64,000 bases of DNA from Lichina pygmaea (lineage: Eukaryota; Ascomycota; Lichinomycetes; Lichinales; Lichinaceae). The stretch lies in contig OY730171.1 in NCBI GenBank assembly GCA_963422465.1, forward strand, positions 2,232,001 through 2,296,000, written 5' to 3'. The translations under genes were made by a program, and so were the position numbers. The notes under the pieces are model-generated. The model saw only the letters and a program-made list of their open reading frames with translations, had not been told where the DNA came from and searched no databases. Positions within the stretch are counted from its first letter, which is position 1. Each line of letters opens with the position of its first letter. Shown one piece after another: positions 1 through 13,900 of this stretch.

Positions 1-3000
1 GTGGCCAAGGGTAAGGAGTGGACCCTTTGTTTCTGTTGTTGCCAGTTGGGGTTGGGCATAGACCAGAGTTTGTCCTTTTGTCACTAGGATTGGGTGTTCC
101 TCTGTTGTTTTCTCATCCATCAGGTCTGGTCGCCTGCTGAGTGCGTCTGCTCAAGCATTTTCAGTGCCTTTCCAGTAGAGGATTTGGAAGTTGTATGATG
201 CTAACAACTCTGCCTATTGAACTTGCTGTCAGTTTAGCTTCTTTGTTGTTGTGAAGTAAGCTAGGTTCTTGTGGTCTGAGTACATGTCTACTGTGTATTT
301 TGCCCCCTCCAAGTAAGGCCTCCATTCTTGGAATACGTTGACAATTGCTAGCAACTCTTTGTCGTGAACATCATACCTTAGTTCTGGGCCAGAGAACTTT
401 CTTGATCAATACGCGACAGGGTGTAAGTGGTTGTCAGCATCTGGTTGACACAAGCAGGATCCCAATGCTTGGTCTGAGGCATCAGTTTCCAGAATGATCC
501 TCTTCTCAGAATCAAATGATGCCAAAATAGGTGTGGAGATGAATTTATCCTTCAACTCCTGGAAGACCGCTTGTTGGCTCTCCCCCCACCTGAAAGATTT
601 GTTCTTTCTGGTTAACTCTGTCAAGGCTGCTGCTGTTCTTGAGTAGTCCTTGATGAATCGTCAGTAGAAGTTTGCAAATCCTAGGAAGGATTGTACTTCT
701 TTGAGGTTTTTGGGTGTTGGCCAGTCTCGTACTACTGCTGTCTTTGTGTTGTCTATTCGAATTCCTTCTGTTGTCAGGATCAACCCCAAATATTCCACTT
801 CTTTCGTGTGGAAAACACTTTTATCAAGGTGTAACCTCATGCCTGCTTTCTGGAGTGCATGTAGGATTGTTTTGACATGCTGTTTATACTCCTCCAAGGT
901 TCCATTGGTGTATACCAAGATATCATCAATATAAGCAGTGACAAATATATTCAGGTATTGTCGGAGAACAGTGTTAATAAGTGATTGGAATGTCGCCAGT
1001 GCATTCGTAAGACTGAATGGCATCACAGTATACTTGTAGTGCCTGTACCTTGTACGAAAGACTGTCTTCCATTCCTCGCCATCTTTCATCCTAACCAGGT
1101 TGAAAGAACCTCGAATGTCAAACTTGGTGAACTATTCAGCTCCTTGGATCTGGTCTTGGATTTCCGATATCAGTGGCAGTGGGTAGTGGTTCTTCACTGT
1201 AATTGTATTTAGCCACCGGTAATCAACACACAGTCGAAGTTTGCTGTCTTTCTTTGGCACAAACAATATCAGGTATCCAGCTGGTGATGTTGAAAGTCTT
1301 ATAAACCCTTTCACTAGGTTCTTGTCCAGGTAGTCTCTCAGGGCCTCAAGCTCTTTTGCTGACAGAGTGTAGATAGGGCTGTGTGTGGGTTTTTTTCTGT
1401 CTTCCAGCGGAATCTTGTGGTCCCACTCCTGATGTTCTGGTAGCATTGTGATCACTATTTCTTTGAACATCTCCTGGTATTCTTTATACTCACTTGGCAA
1501 CTGCGGTGCCTGAGTCTTGCCCACGGTGTCTTGCGTGGTGCAAAGTTGTTGTGTTCGGGGTTTCATCCAGGCCACACAGGCCTGCCCGTGCTGGTGGTAT
1601 TTCTTCCAGTGTGTCAGTGAGATTTCTTTAATTGTCACCCCTGGTTCTGACGTGACCAGTGTCTTATCTAGAAAGACTAGTTGCCTTCTTCTCCAGTCAA
1701 TCCTTGAGTTTTGTTTTTCCAACCACAGAAGTCCCAATATAACTTTGTGTGGTATCTGGACCAAGTTGAATTCTTCTGTTCCAATCATCATGCCATGGAC
1801 ACTCAGCCTCAGGCTCTTGGTCTCCTTTGTCACTTGTCTCTTGTCTTTGGAGAGTGGTGTTCTGTCCACTACTGTCAACTGGTAGGGGTCTTTCTTGCCT
1901 TGGACTGGAACCTTGTTTCTTCTGGCAAAGCTTTCTGACATGAAGTTGCCAGTCGCACCAGAGTTGATCCTGGCCTTAGCCAACCGCCCATTGACTCTGA
2001 TCTTGATGCGAAAGTGCAGGCTGCAGACTGTTACGTCAAGGCTCAGCTTGACTTCTTCCTCCTGGGGTGTTGTCTTGCCTGCTCTTCTGACCCCAGTTTT
2101 GAAGAGTGCTGCTAGTTTTTTGAGCCGCCTAGGCCCTGGGCCTGACACTCTACTGCGTGTTGTTTGCATCGTGTGGTGAGGCATTGTTCCCACAGGTCTT
2201 GGTTGCAATCATCAGCAATGTCTCTGACCTGTGTGATGCTGAGGGTATTGTCAACCTATCGTGACACTTGCGTCTCCCCTATTTCTGATAGGGTTGTGTC
2301 CTGTTGTCGAAGGACAGGTTTGTTGGGGACTGGTGGTGGCTGGGCTTCTTTGTCATCAACCTGTTCCTCCATATAGCCAGTTGTGTCAAACTCGGAGATC
2401 AGGTTGTCCTCCCAGTGGATTCTGTTGACCTTCCTTCAGACCTTGTCAAGGTGGTCCAAGGTTTCTTGGAGCATGTTCTCAAGTTTTTTGGTGTGTTGTC
2501 AGAGGTTGTCCTCCTCTCTGAGGAGTACTGCCTCAGGGTGATTGTGGGGCAGTGTGCCTTGGGGGGCCCTCTGGGGCTCCTCCATCTCCCTGCCTTTCCA
2601 GGCGCTTGTGGTGTTCAACTGCTTCTCTTTGCCCTTCTTGTTCTTCTTCTTGCTCCTGCAGTTCACTGCAAGGTGGCCCACTTTCTGACAGTTGTAACAC
2701 TTCTGTGTCTTCTTCTTTTGTGGTTCCACCACATCGATTTCCATGGGTACCAAGCTGTAGTTATCTTTGGTGGGTGTTGGCTTTTTCTTCACCTATGGTT
2801 TTGTCTGCTTGCCTTGCTTCTCAAGCTCTCTCTCAAACTGTCGGTCGTTGATGTGAGCTGCAGTCTCGATCATTTCGTAGAGCTCGGTTGGTCAGTCTCC
2901 TCACATGATGTCATCCTTGACTTGTTCCTTGAGGCCTTGGTAGAATAGTGCTGTTAGTGCACTGTCCCCCCACTGGGTTCTCACTGCTAGTTGTTGGAAC

Positions 3001-3982
3001 TTCGCCGCAAATTCTGATGCTGATCCAGTTTGCCACAGTGCTTGGAGCTTTCATTCCGCATCTCTTTCCTTGTCAAGGATCCCAAACATCTTTCTCATAG
3101 CTGTCTTAAAGATTTTCAAGCTTCCCATGACCTGTCGGGTATTGTCTTCTTGCTTCTTGGGGTCTGCCTGATTGTCTAGGTAATCCCTTAAGTAGACGTT
3201 GAACCAAGCAAAGGCTGGTCCTTCCAGGTAGGAGACTGCAAACAGCACCTTCTCCTGGTCTGTCAGGAACTGGGCTGTGTTGAACCCATAGTAGAGCTCC
3301 AGTTGTGAGAAGAACAACTCCAGTCCTCCCCTGGATTCATCGTACCTTTTCGGGGCACCTACCTTCAAGGGCTTCAGGGGTAGGTTAACAATAGGTGCCG
3401 CCTGGACAGCCTGGGCCTGAGCCACCTGAGCAGCTTGGGCTTGGGCTGCCTGAGAAGGGGTAGGGCTTTGTGGATCCACCATCATATCAAGTGAGTGTCC
3501 TATGTGTTAGAGGCTGAAACTGTTAAAGGCTGGGCCAGGTTCACACAGAAGGTGGCTTGGTCTGTTGCTTCGCAGGGCGGATTCTAGACAGGGACTCGGT
3601 AGAGGAATAGACAGGTGGGGTAACTCTCCTGTGCTATTGTCTCAGTACGATGGGTTTGTATTGTGTGTTCAGCCTGGAGAGCTAATCCCTCCGGGCCCTT
3701 TGGGGGGTCTTTATACAGATGCCCCAAGGGGGGGGGTCTCCTCAAGAAGTATCATTCTTTTGCGTGGACAAGCTCCTCGCTTAGCTCCTGCTTGTCCACT
3801 GGACAAGCTCCTCGCTTAGCTCCTGCTCGTCCACCGGACGAGCTCCTTGCTTAGCTCCTGCTCATCCACCGGACGAGCTCCTCGCTTAGCTCTTGCTCGT
3901 CCACCAGATCAGTCGGATGTTGTTCTGTATGACTAACACTCCTCCCTCGCTTACCTGGACTGTTCCGGCCTAGGCCTTAACA
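1..3982 (-). mobile_element. Chr1-L, Ty3/Gypsy chromovirus fossil (5' part)
   Basis: Minus-strand LTR retrotransposon of family Chr1, the same family as the copy at 52037-58495. The window opens inside its pol gene. Reading on the minus strand from the right, it has the 5' LTR (3521-3982), gag (about 3485 down to 2490, with a CCHC zinc knuckle near 2660-2710), an aspartic protease region (about 2150-1850), reverse transcriptase (about 1480-660) and RNase H (about 650-1). Integrase and the 3' LTR lie beyond the left edge. It sits inside Chr2-D, whose sequence resumes at 3983. It is broken, with several breaks in the part visible. CpG sites are more decayed than in Chr1-R, so it looks older. 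Confidence 0.9.
3521..3982 (-). repeat. 5' LTR of Chr1-L
   Basis: 462 bp LTR with TG...CA ends, aligning along its whole length with the 438 bp LTRs of Chr1-R. It contains four copies of the roughly 35 bp hairpin-forming unit (about 3770-3905) and a TATA box read on the minus strand near 3710. Just inside it, on the minus strand, is the same primer-binding-site sequence as in Chr1-R. Confidence 0.92.
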
Positions 3983-4362
3983 TGAACTCCCTTGTCAAGG
4001 AGTGACATCAGGAGCTCAACAACATGACCCCTAGCAACACAAAGCACCTGTGATTACCTGTGTCACTACACGCCAACACACCAGTACAGACATACAAACT
4101 TGTTGACTCTGGAGCCAGTGGAAACTACATTTCAAGACAACTTTACAACACCCTTGGCACTGGAAGAAGACACAAGCAGCAGCCCTATCAGCTTATGATA
4201 GCAAATAGACAGACTGAGCTAGTCTGCCACAAGACACAGCCAATGGAAATAGTTACCAGACACTATGCTGAAAGAATCAACCTTGATATTGTCAAGTTAG
4301 CCACTCAGGATATCTATTTGGGGATGCCTTGGCTAAAGAAGCACAACCCAGTTGTTAACTGG

Positions 4363-4961
4363 TGTTGTGGTCCGTACCGTACTGTCCTATCTGAGTATAG
4401 GATTAGGGCGAGAGGTGGAAGGCGGGTTGGTTCTTGCAGGAGAGGAGTGTCAAGGAGTGCGAAGAGGTTTGGTGGAACATGGTGGTGGTGACACCTGATC
4501 AACAGCTTTGTACAAAAGGATTGTATTGAAGTAGATCTAGTTGTCTGGATCACAACATGAGTTGAAGACAATTATTCCATAAGGGAACTATCACTGGACT
4601 ATATAGTGCTGGCCTGTCAAGACAATCAAGATTATCTTGACAGTCTTGACGTCAAGACAGGTGAGATTGTCTTGACAGTCCCACCATGTTATACACCCTG
4701 CGTTGAGACAGGTGAGATTGTCTTGATGCTTCATGCATCCTGCGTCAAGACTGGTGAGATTGTCTTGATGCTTCATGCATCCTGCGTCAAGACTGGTGAG
4801 ATTGTCTTGATGCTTCATGCATGCTGCGTCAAGACTCCTGTGTGTCTCGACAGTCACGTGACCCCTTGTTGGTTGGTCACTTGACTTCCATGGTGTCCTC
4901 TTGCCTGGCCCACAGCCTGATTGCCTATAAATGAGTGGCTCCCATCCCCTGGGTTGTAACA
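4363..4961 (-). repeat. 3' LTR of Chr2-E
   Basis: 599 bp with TG...CA ends. It holds a block of 42 bp tandem units (about 4690-4840), a central TATATAG used in the element's sense direction (about 4597-4604), and an inward TATAAAT on the plus strand (4926-4932) facing the antisense ORF. A perfect 16 bp palindrome lies at 4643-4658. Confidence 0.93.
4690..4845. repeat. 42 bp tandem repeat block of Chr2 LTR, subfamily 2a
   Basis: Three to four imperfect copies of a 42 bp unit containing the near-palindrome gatgcttcatgcatc. The same block occurs in the LTRs at 10640-10790, 21050-21220, 35830-36015, 50200-50300 and 62570-62710 with different copy numbers. That accounts for most LTR length differences. 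It lies upstream of the sense TATA box, in the U3 position. Confidence 0.85.
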
Positions 4962-5005
4962 CTACTCTCCTCTCCTTCATTCATCATCCTGATGAATTCT
5001 TGAGT

Positions 5006-5505
5006 ATGTCTGCAAAATCACGTGCCTCTGCTTACCAAAACTAACTGGCAGCCCAGATCTGTGATCATAACTTTGTGTCACTTGCTCCGTGTGACTTCTG
5101 TGTTTTGAACCACAAGCCCTGCTTCCGAATGTCTGACGACAATGATAAGTTGAAGTGCACTGAATGCACTCATCGTGGGAAGTCCTGTGTGTCACTTTCT
5201 TGGGAGTTGTTGAACATGACTCAAGATAACCTTCACGAGGATTTGGCTGTTGATGAGGCCAAGCGGGATGCTCTTGTTGAGCAGCTTGCCAAGCTGCAGG
5301 CTTGTGTGTCCTGAAAGTGAAAGGTTCTTGAGGGTGCTGAGGGTCAAGCGAAGAAGAAGCTCCAGTGCCTTGTTGCTGAAATGGAGGCAGATAGTGAAGA
5401 TTTGTCGGCGACAGTCATTGACATGTCTGCGCTGCAGGCTGAGCTGTTCAGTCCTGCTTCTGCCAGAACTGCTGCAGGAGGAGCTGGCAGTTCGCGAGGT
5501 TCCTG
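5006..5505 (+). pseudogene. Antisense Zn2Cys6 ORF relic of Chr2-E
   Basis: Opposite in orientation to the element's pol. It starts at the same ATG context as the intact Chr2-B copy, 74 bases after a TATAAAT in the LTR. All six cysteines in C-x2-C-x6-C-x11-C-x2-C-x6-C spacing are still readable, followed by a charged, leucine-containing helical segment. It is treated as a fossil because this copy is no longer open over the full length. Confidence 0.75.
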
Positions 5506-8500
5506 AGTGGTTCCCAGGTATTTTCCAAGTCTGGGTAGTTTTTCCACTTGACAAGGTATCGCTGACCTTTTTTCTTCAGAATCTGTTCAGCCTTGAATTC
5601 CTGTTCTTCTTCAGGTTAGTAATGGAATGTTTTCTGCAAGAGTGTGCTCTGGTCGGCTGGTTCAATCATTGATATATGAAAGTTTGGATAGACTCTGGCA
5701 TCCCTTGGTAGTCGTATCTTGATATTGACTGGTCCTGTTTTTTCTTTGACTGAAAATAGTCTGACCTTGATGTTGTCAAGTTTCTTTGTCTTTGGTTTCT
5801 TTGTTTTCCAATTTCTTGTAAGAAGGTAGACTTTATCCCCCTTCTTTAGCTGAGGTGCCATTTTTGATTTCTTGTCTATTTGACATTGCATTCTTTCTGA
5901 GGTCTCTTGAAGGTAGTGCCTCATCATTGTGTGTGTTTGTTGTAGGAGCTTGTCATGTTGGAGTGCTTTCTCTGTGTTTGGTGAAGCTCTGCTTGGCATC
6001 CTGATGTTTGCATGTTGTCCAAAATTGGCAAAAAATAGTGATTCCTTTGTTAAGTCTGATCTGTGCTGGTTGATTGCCAGCTGTGCCACTGGTAATAACT
6101 GTACCCAATTACTGTGGGTCTGGTTGATGTAATGCTGTAAGTAAGTCTCCAGGACTTGGTTTGCTTGCTCTGTCTGGCCATCAGTTTGTGGGTGATAGAC
6201 TGTAGACATTTTGGGTTTTGTTCCCATAGCTGCACTGATTGTCTTCCAGTAGTTGGATGTGAAGAGTTTGTCTCTGTCTGTAATGATTGTGATCAGAACT
6301 CCGTGGTCTCTAACCAATCTGTCCAGTAAAAGGTGTCCCAACTGTTCTGCTGTGTGGGTCTCCTTGAATGGTACCACTATTAGATATTTTGTGAATCTGT
6401 CCACTATCACCATAATCAAGTTGTAGGTGATTCCTGTGACTGGGTCTTTGGACTTGGGTAGCTTTGTGATGAAGTCCATTGACACGTCTTCCCACAGCCC
6501 TCTCAGTATCATGTTCAGGTGTCCTTCTCCGTATGGCTTGTGTCTTCCATGTTTGTTTTTCTGGCATAGTAGACACTTGCTGATGTAGTTTGTGACATGT
6601 TGTCAGAGGTTAATGACATTGTTCCCTGCCTGTTGGATAAGGTCTGTGGTCTTGGAGATTCCTGGGTGACCATGTGCTGGATTGTCGTGGTAGTTCCTTA
6701 TTAGTTCTTCAGTGTCTTCTGCTGTGAGCTTGTTGATCTGTGGCTGAGGCACCAGGTTTCCTTGCTGGTCCTGCTGTAAGATTGTTCCTTTGTGTTCATC
6801 ATCTTCCATGTGGTTTTTTTGTCAGCTTAGTGCGTCTGCTCTCCTGTTGTCTTGTCCAGGGGTGTACAAGATCTTGAACTTGTGTTGCCCTAGGAGTTCA
6901 GCCTATCTGACTTGCTGTCTGTTCAGCTTCTTGGTTGTTGTGAACATTGTCAGATTCTTGTGGTCTGTGAGAACAGTGAGTTCAGAACTACTTTCCACGT
7001 ACACTCTCCAGTGTTCGAGTGCGTTGACGACTGCCAATAGCTCTTTGTCGTGGATATCATAGTTTCATTCCGCTTGTGTTATTTTTCGTGAGTAGTAGGC
7101 AACTGGGTGCCACTTGCCGTCTGCCTGTTGGCATAGACATACTCCTACTGCCTGATCTGAAGTGTCTATCTCAATTCATGTTGGTTGGCCTGTCTTGAAG
7201 TTGAGGAGAACTGGTTCCTTGGCGCAAGTGTCCTTGAGCTGTTGGAATACTTTTTGTTGTCTCTCCGTCCACCAGTACTCCACGTCCTTCTTTGTGAGTT
7301 CTGTTAGTGGTGTTGCCATCTGTGAGTAGTTCTTAATAAACTGTCAGTTGAAGTTGGTAAATCCTAGGAAGGCTTGTACTTCCTTAACTGACATCAGTGT
7401 TGGCTATTGCTGAATCACTTTGATTTTCTCAGGGTCAATCTTGATCCCTTTAATCCCTATAATATATCCAAGGAATTCAACTTCCAGTTTGTTGAACTCG
7501 CATTTCTTTAGGTTGAGCTTGAGCCCTGCCTGTTGTAGGCATCGTAGAACATCCTTCACATGTTTGGTATGTTCCTGTTGCGTGTTCAAGTAGACAAGAA
7601 TGTTGTCCAGGTAGGTGATAGCTGTTTGGTCCAGGTGTGCTCTGATGATGTTGTTGATCAATGCTTGACATGTTGCTGGTGTGTTTGTGAGTCCGAATGG
7701 CATAACCAGATACTTGTAGTGTCTGTATCAGGTTCTGAAGGCTGTCTTCCATTCTTCTCCTTCTTTTATGTGTATCAGGTTGTATGCTTCTTTGAAGTCC
7801 AGCTTGGTAAAGATTGTAGCTTGGCTGATCCTGTCTCGCAATTTGTTCGCATTTGGCAACAGATATTGGTTCTTGATGGTAATATCGTTGAGTTTCCTGT
7901 AATCCACACAAAGTCGAAGACTTCCGTCTTTCTTTAGTGCAAATAGTATCAGGTATCCTGCTGGCAATTGAGATTCTTGAATGAAACTCTTTTTCAGGTT
8001 TTCCTCCAGGTACTCGCGAAGTACTTGGAGCTCTTTCTCTGATAACTGGTAAATTGGTCCAAATCCTGGCTCTGTCCCTGGTTGCAACTTGATCTCATGA
8101 TCCCAAGGTTGGTGCTTAGGCAACACTACTGTTGTTGTCTCTTCCTGAAAGAGGTTATTATACCCAGGTCAGTACTCTTCAGGGATCTCCAGAGGGTTAA
8201 CAACTTCCTCTCTCTTCATCTCTGACTGTTTGGCCACCTGGTTCTGGGGTGTGCCTGTCAAGGCGGACCTCTTCTCTTGAGAGTTGTTCTTTCTGTCAGT
8301 GAGGTTCCACTGAGGACTCCTTCCCTCATCTGTCCACACCTTCTACAGCTGGTAACAGGTCCGAGCTGTGTTGTTATTGCAGTTCCTAAATGTGAGTACT
8401 CCTGTCTTCCAGTTAACAACTGGGTTGTACTTCTTTAGCCAAGGCATCCCCAAATAGATATCCTGAGTGGCCAACTTGACAATATCAAGGTGGATCCTTT

Positions 8501-10303
8501 CAGCATGGTGTCTGGTAACTATTTCTATTGGCTGCGTCTCATGGCAGACTAGCTCTGTCTGTCTATTTGCCATCGCGAGCTGATAGGGCTGCTGCTTGTG
8601 TCTCCTTCCAGTGCTAAGGGTATCATAAAGTTGTCTTGAGATGTAGTTTCCACTGGCTCCAGAGTCCACAAGTGTGTATGTCCGTACTGGCGTGTTGGCG
8701 TGTAGTGACACAGGCAATCGCAGGTGCTTTGTGTTGCTAGGGGTCATGTTGTTGAGCTCCTGATGTCACCCCTTGACAAGGGAGTTCAGTCTTTTCCTGA
8801 TTGAAGTGTCTTTCCACTGACTGGGCAATGGGTCCAGCCACTCCCATCAGTTCTGAGGAATCTGTTCATGAATTTGTCTTGCTGATGCTTGTCACATCCA
8901 GGCTTGAGGCAGTACTGCCAATTGTCAACATAGCAGTTGTAGTTGTTGCCTTGCTGTAGGAACATAAGGTGTTCATGCCAATCATGTGTGTGCCCAGGGA
9001 ATGTGGTGTGTTGGCATTTGTCCCAAAGATGGATCTCACACGCATCCTTCTCACAATTGACCCAATGCTTGTGGCAGGTGGTGTGGTAGGGTGAATGTCC
9101 TCTGTACCTTCGTAGTTGGTCGTGGTAGGTGCAGTAGTGCTTTGTGCAAAACCTCCACTGTAGTTCGCTGTGCCGTAGATTTTGTGGGTCCATGCTGTAA
9201 GCATAGCTTCCTTGTGGTATTTCTTCTTTGATAGACACAGGTTCATCTTGGTCCCCATCAGAGGTGGTTAAGGGCTCCTGTCTCTTGTCCTGACCTATCT
9301 GTTCTGGTAGGTCCTTGCCTCCTGATGTTGCCAGTTGGTGGGCTGCTTCCAATGTCTGATTGTAGTTGTCCTATTGTTCGAGGGATAGCTGAGCCTCTCC
9401 TGGTGGGTCCTCTGGCTTGATGATATTCCAGTCTCCGTCAAGCGTATTAAGTTGCTGTCAGTGCACCTTGTTCTTTGAACAACAGTCTTTCGCCATGTAG
9501 CCTAGCTTGCCACAGGCATAGCACTTCAGTGCTTTCCTTTTTTTGTTGTTCCTTCCCTTCGTGAACCTTCCCTTGTGGTGGACTGCATCCAGTTCCATGG
9601 GTGCATAGCCATATGGGTCATGTGGCAGTGCATTGTTAGGCGGCTTGTAGTGGTTGCTCACATGCTATGCGGGGTGGCTGTATCCTCTGTTGTGGTGTTT
9701 CTCTATCACTCGCTTGAATAGCTTCTTATCGATGTTGATTGCTTGTGTGATGAGTTTGTCCAGTGTGTTGACTGCTTGTCTGTTGAAGGTGATTTCATCC
9801 TTCACGTTTTCCTTGAGTCCATGTCGGTACATGACCATCAGGGTGTTGTCATCCCAGTCAGTCAGTACTGAGTATTGTTTGAACTGTGTGGTGTACTCTG
9901 TGGCTGAGTGTTGTTGTTTGATGTGCTGGATCATTTGTATAACCACTTTGTCTTTGTTAGATAGTCCAAGGATCCTTTTGATCTTGTCCTTGAATCATGT
10001 CCATTTTGTTATCTATTCTGTTGTGCCATCGTGGTCTCTGTTTCCTGAGAGATGTTTGTTGACGTAGGGCTTGATCTATCAATAAGCATTGCCTCTCATG
10101 TAAGTGGTTGCGAAGAGGGGCCACTTCTCCTTAGGCAGCTTTGTCTCTGGTTGGAATTGAAAGTAGACTTGGAGTTGCATGAGCCAGTCGTTAACCTTGT
10201 TTCTTTCACTGTAGAACAGGTCTGGCTTGGCGATGCTAATCTTTCCATCTGGGAAGTTGGGGTTGGTTGCTCCTGAGGTACTCATCCTTGAGGGTCTTCA
10301 AAG

Positions 10304-10904
10304 TGTTGCGGTCTGTACTGTACTGTCCTATCTGAGTATAGGATTAGGGCGAGAGGTGGAAGGCGGGTTGGTTCTCGCAGGAGAGGAGTGTCAAGGAGTG
10401 CGAAGAGGTTTGGTGGAACATGGTGGTGGTGACACCTGATCAACAGCTTTGTACAAAAGGATTGTATTAAAGTAGATCTAGTTGTCTGGATCACAACATG
10501 AGTTGAAGATAATTGTTCCATAAGGGAACTATCACCAGACTATATAGTGCTGGCCTGTCAAGATGATCAAGATTGTCTTGACAGTCTTGACGTTGAGACA
10601 GGTGAGATTGTCTTGACAGTCCCACCATGTTATGCACCCTGCGTCAAGACAGGTGAGATTGTCTTGATACTTCATGCATCCTGCGTCAAGACTGGTGAGA
10701 TTGTCTTGATGCTTCATGCATCCTGTGTCAAGACTGGTGAGATTGTCTTGATGCTTCATGCATGCTGTGTCAAGACTCCTGTGTGTGTCTCAACAGTCAC
10801 GTGACCCCTTGTTGGTTGGTCACTTGACTTCCATGGTGTCCTCTTGCCTGGCCCGCAGCCTGATTGCCTATAAATAAGTGGCTCCCATCCTCTGGGTTGT
10901 AACA
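10304..10904 (-). repeat. 5' LTR of Chr2-E
   Basis: 601 bp partner of the LTR at 4363-4961. Adjacent to its left edge is the primer-binding-site sequence that can pair with an LTR segment about 38 nt downstream of the sense TATA box. The TSD actgg follows at 10905-10909. Confidence 0.93.
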
Positions 10905-13900
10905 ACTGGAGGACAGGAGTACTCATGTTTAGAAACTGCACTAACAACACAGCTCAGACCTGTTACCAGCCACAGAAAGTGTGGACAGATAAGGGAAGGA
11001 ATCCTCAGTGGAACCTCACTGACAGGAAGGATGACTCTCAAGAGAAGAGGTCTGCCTTGACAGGCACACCCCAGAACCAGGTGGCCAAACAGTCAGAGAT
11101 GAAGAGAGGAAGTTGTTAACCCTCTGGAGATCTCTGAAGAGTACTGACCTGAGTATGATAACCTTTTTCAGGAAGAGACAATAACAGCAGTGTTGCCTAA
11201 GCACCAACCTTTGGATCATAAGATCAAGTTGCAACCAGGGACAGAGCCAGGATTTGGACTAATTTACCAGTTATCAGAGAAAGAGCTCCAAGTACTTTGT
11301 GAGTACCTGGAGGAAAACCTGAAAAAGAGTTTTATTTGAGAATCTCAATTGCCAGCAGGATACCCAATACTATTTGCACAAAAGAAAGACAGAAGTCTTC
11401 AACTTTGTGTGCATTACAGGAAACTCAACAACATTACCATCAAAAACTGATACCTGTTGCCAAATACAAACAAATTGCGAAACAGGATCAGCCAAGCTAC
11501 AATCTTCACCAAGCTGGACTTGAAAGGAGCATACAACCTGATACACATGAAAAAAGGAGAAGAATGGAAGACAGCTTTCAGAACCTGATACAGACACTAC
11601 AAGTATCTGGTCATGCTATTCAGACTCACAAACACACCAGCAACATGTCAAGTCTTGATCAACAATGTCATCAGAGCACACCTGGACCAAACAGCTATCA
11701 CCTACTTAGACAACATTCTTGTCTACTCAAACACGCAACAGGAACATACCAAACATGTGAAGGATGTTCTACGATGTCTACAAGAGGTAGGGCTCAAGCT
11801 TAACCTAAAGAAATACAAGTTCAACAAACTGGAAGTTGAATTTCTCAGATACATCATAGGGATTGAAGAGATTAAGATTAACCCTGAGAAAATCAAAGTG
11901 ATTCAGCAATAGCCAGCACTGACATCAGTCAAGGAAGTACAAGCCTTCCTAGGATTTGCCAACTTCAACTGACAGTTTATTAAGAACTACTCACAGATGG
12001 CAACACCACTGACAGAACTCATGAAGAAGGACATAGAGTACCAGTGGACAGAGAGATAACAAAAAGTATTCCAGCAGCTCAAGGACACTTGCGCCAAGGA
12101 ACTAGTTCTCCTCAACTTCAAGACAGGCCAACCAACACAAATCAAGACAGACACTTCAGACCAAGCAGTGGGAGCATGTCTATACCAACAGGCAGACAGC
12201 AAGTGGCACCCAGTTGCCTACTACTCACACAAAATGTCACAAGTGGAACAAAACTATAATATCCACAAGAAAGAGCTACTGGCAGTTGTCAGCACACTCG
12301 AACACTGGAGAGTGTACACAGAAAGCAGTTCTGAACTCACTATTCTCACAGACCACAAGAATCTGACAATGTTCACAACAACCAAGAAGCTGAACTGACA
12401 ACAAGTCAGATGGGCTGAACTCCTAGGGCAACACAAGTTCAAGATCTTGTACACTCTCAGACAAGACAATAGGAGAGTAGACACACTAAGCTGACAAAAA
12501 AACCACATGGAAGATGATGAACACCAAGGAACAATCTTACAGCAGGACCAGCAAGGAAATCTGGTGCCTCAACCACAGATCAACAAGCTCACAGCAGAAG
12601 ACACTGAAGAACTAATAAGGAACTACCATGATAATCCAGCACATGGTCACCCAGGAATCACCAAAACTACAGACCTTATCCAACAGGCAGAGAACAATGT
12701 CATCAACCTCTGACAATATGTCACAAGCTACATCAGCAAGTGTCTACTATACCAGAAAAACAAACATGGAAGACATAAGCTATACAGAGAAGGATACCTG
12801 AACACAATACCAAGAGGCTCTTGGGAAGACATGTCAATAGACTTCATCACAAAGCTACCCAAGTCCAAAAACCCAGTCACAGGAATCACCTACAACTCAA
12901 TTATGGTGATTGTGGACAGATTCATAAAATACCTAATAGTGGTACTATTCAAGGAAACCCACACAGCAGAGCAGTTAGGACACCTTCTACTGGACAGATT
13001 GGTCAGGGATGACAGAGTTCCAATCGCAGTCATTACTGACAGAGACAAACTCTTCACATCCAACTACTGGAAAACAATCAGTGCAGCCATAGAAAAAAAA
13101 CCCAAGATGTCTACAGCCTATCACCCACAAACTGAAAGCCAGACAGAGTGAGCAAACCAAGTTCTGGAGACTGATTTGCAGTTTTACATCAACCAGACCC
13201 ACAGCAATTGGGTACAATTATTACCAGTGGCACAGCTGGCAATCAACTAGCACAGATCAGACTCAACAAAGGAATCACTATTCTTTGCCAATTTTGGATA
13301 ACACGCAAACATCAGAATGCCAAGCAGAGCTTCACCAAACACAGAGAAAGCACTCCAACATGACAAGCTCCTACAACAAACAGACACGATGATGAGGCAT
13401 TACCTTCAAGAGACCTCAGAAAAGATACAACACCAAATAGACAAAAAATCAAAAATAGCACCTCAGCTGAAGAAGGGGGATAAAGTCTACCTCCTCACAA
13501 AAATTGGAAAGTCAAGAAACCAAGAACAAAGAAACTGGACTATGTTAAAGTCAGACTATTTTCAGTCAAAGAAAGAACTGGACCAGTCAACATCAGACTG
13601 TGACTACCGGGAGACACTTGGGTACACCCAAACTTTCACATCTTAATGATTGAATTAGCTGACCAGAGCACACCCTTGCAGGAAACATTTCATTACCAGC
13701 CAGAGGAAGAACAGGAATTCAAGGTCAAACAGATCTTGAAGAGAAAAAGTCAGCAATACCTTGTCAAGTGGAAAAACTACCCAGACTCGGAAAATACCTG
13801 GGAACCACTCAGAAACCTTGCGAACTGCCAGCTCCTCCTGCAGCAGTTCCAGCAGAAGCAGGACTGAACAGCTCAGCCTGCAGCGCAGACATGTCAATAA

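Larger units (their letters stand above)
4363..10904 (-). mobile_element. Chr2-E, Ty3/Gypsy chromovirus fossil, structurally complete
   Basis: Minus-strand, 6542 bp, with both LTRs (4363-4961 and 10304-10904) and the 5 bp TSD actgg (4358-4362 and 10905-10909) inside Chr2-D. In element order from the right it has gag (about 10285-9665), a CCHC knuckle (about 9480-9540), the Cys/His module (about 9250-8790), protease (about 8747-8343, motif DSGASGN), reverse transcriptase (about 8126-7380), RNase H (about 7190-6810), integrase (about 6600-5616) and chromodomain (about 5580-5490). The antisense ORF lies next to the 3' LTR. The coding region is broken in about ten or more places. By eye the LTRs differ by roughly 5%, nearly all transitions. 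Confidence 0.95.

Noticed and set aside
2304-2948. Plus-strand frame of 214 codons
   Set aside because: Lies exactly opposite the Chr1-L gag knuckle region, with Leu/Cys/His-rich composition expected of a shadow frame. It has no domain and is not kept in Chr1-R.
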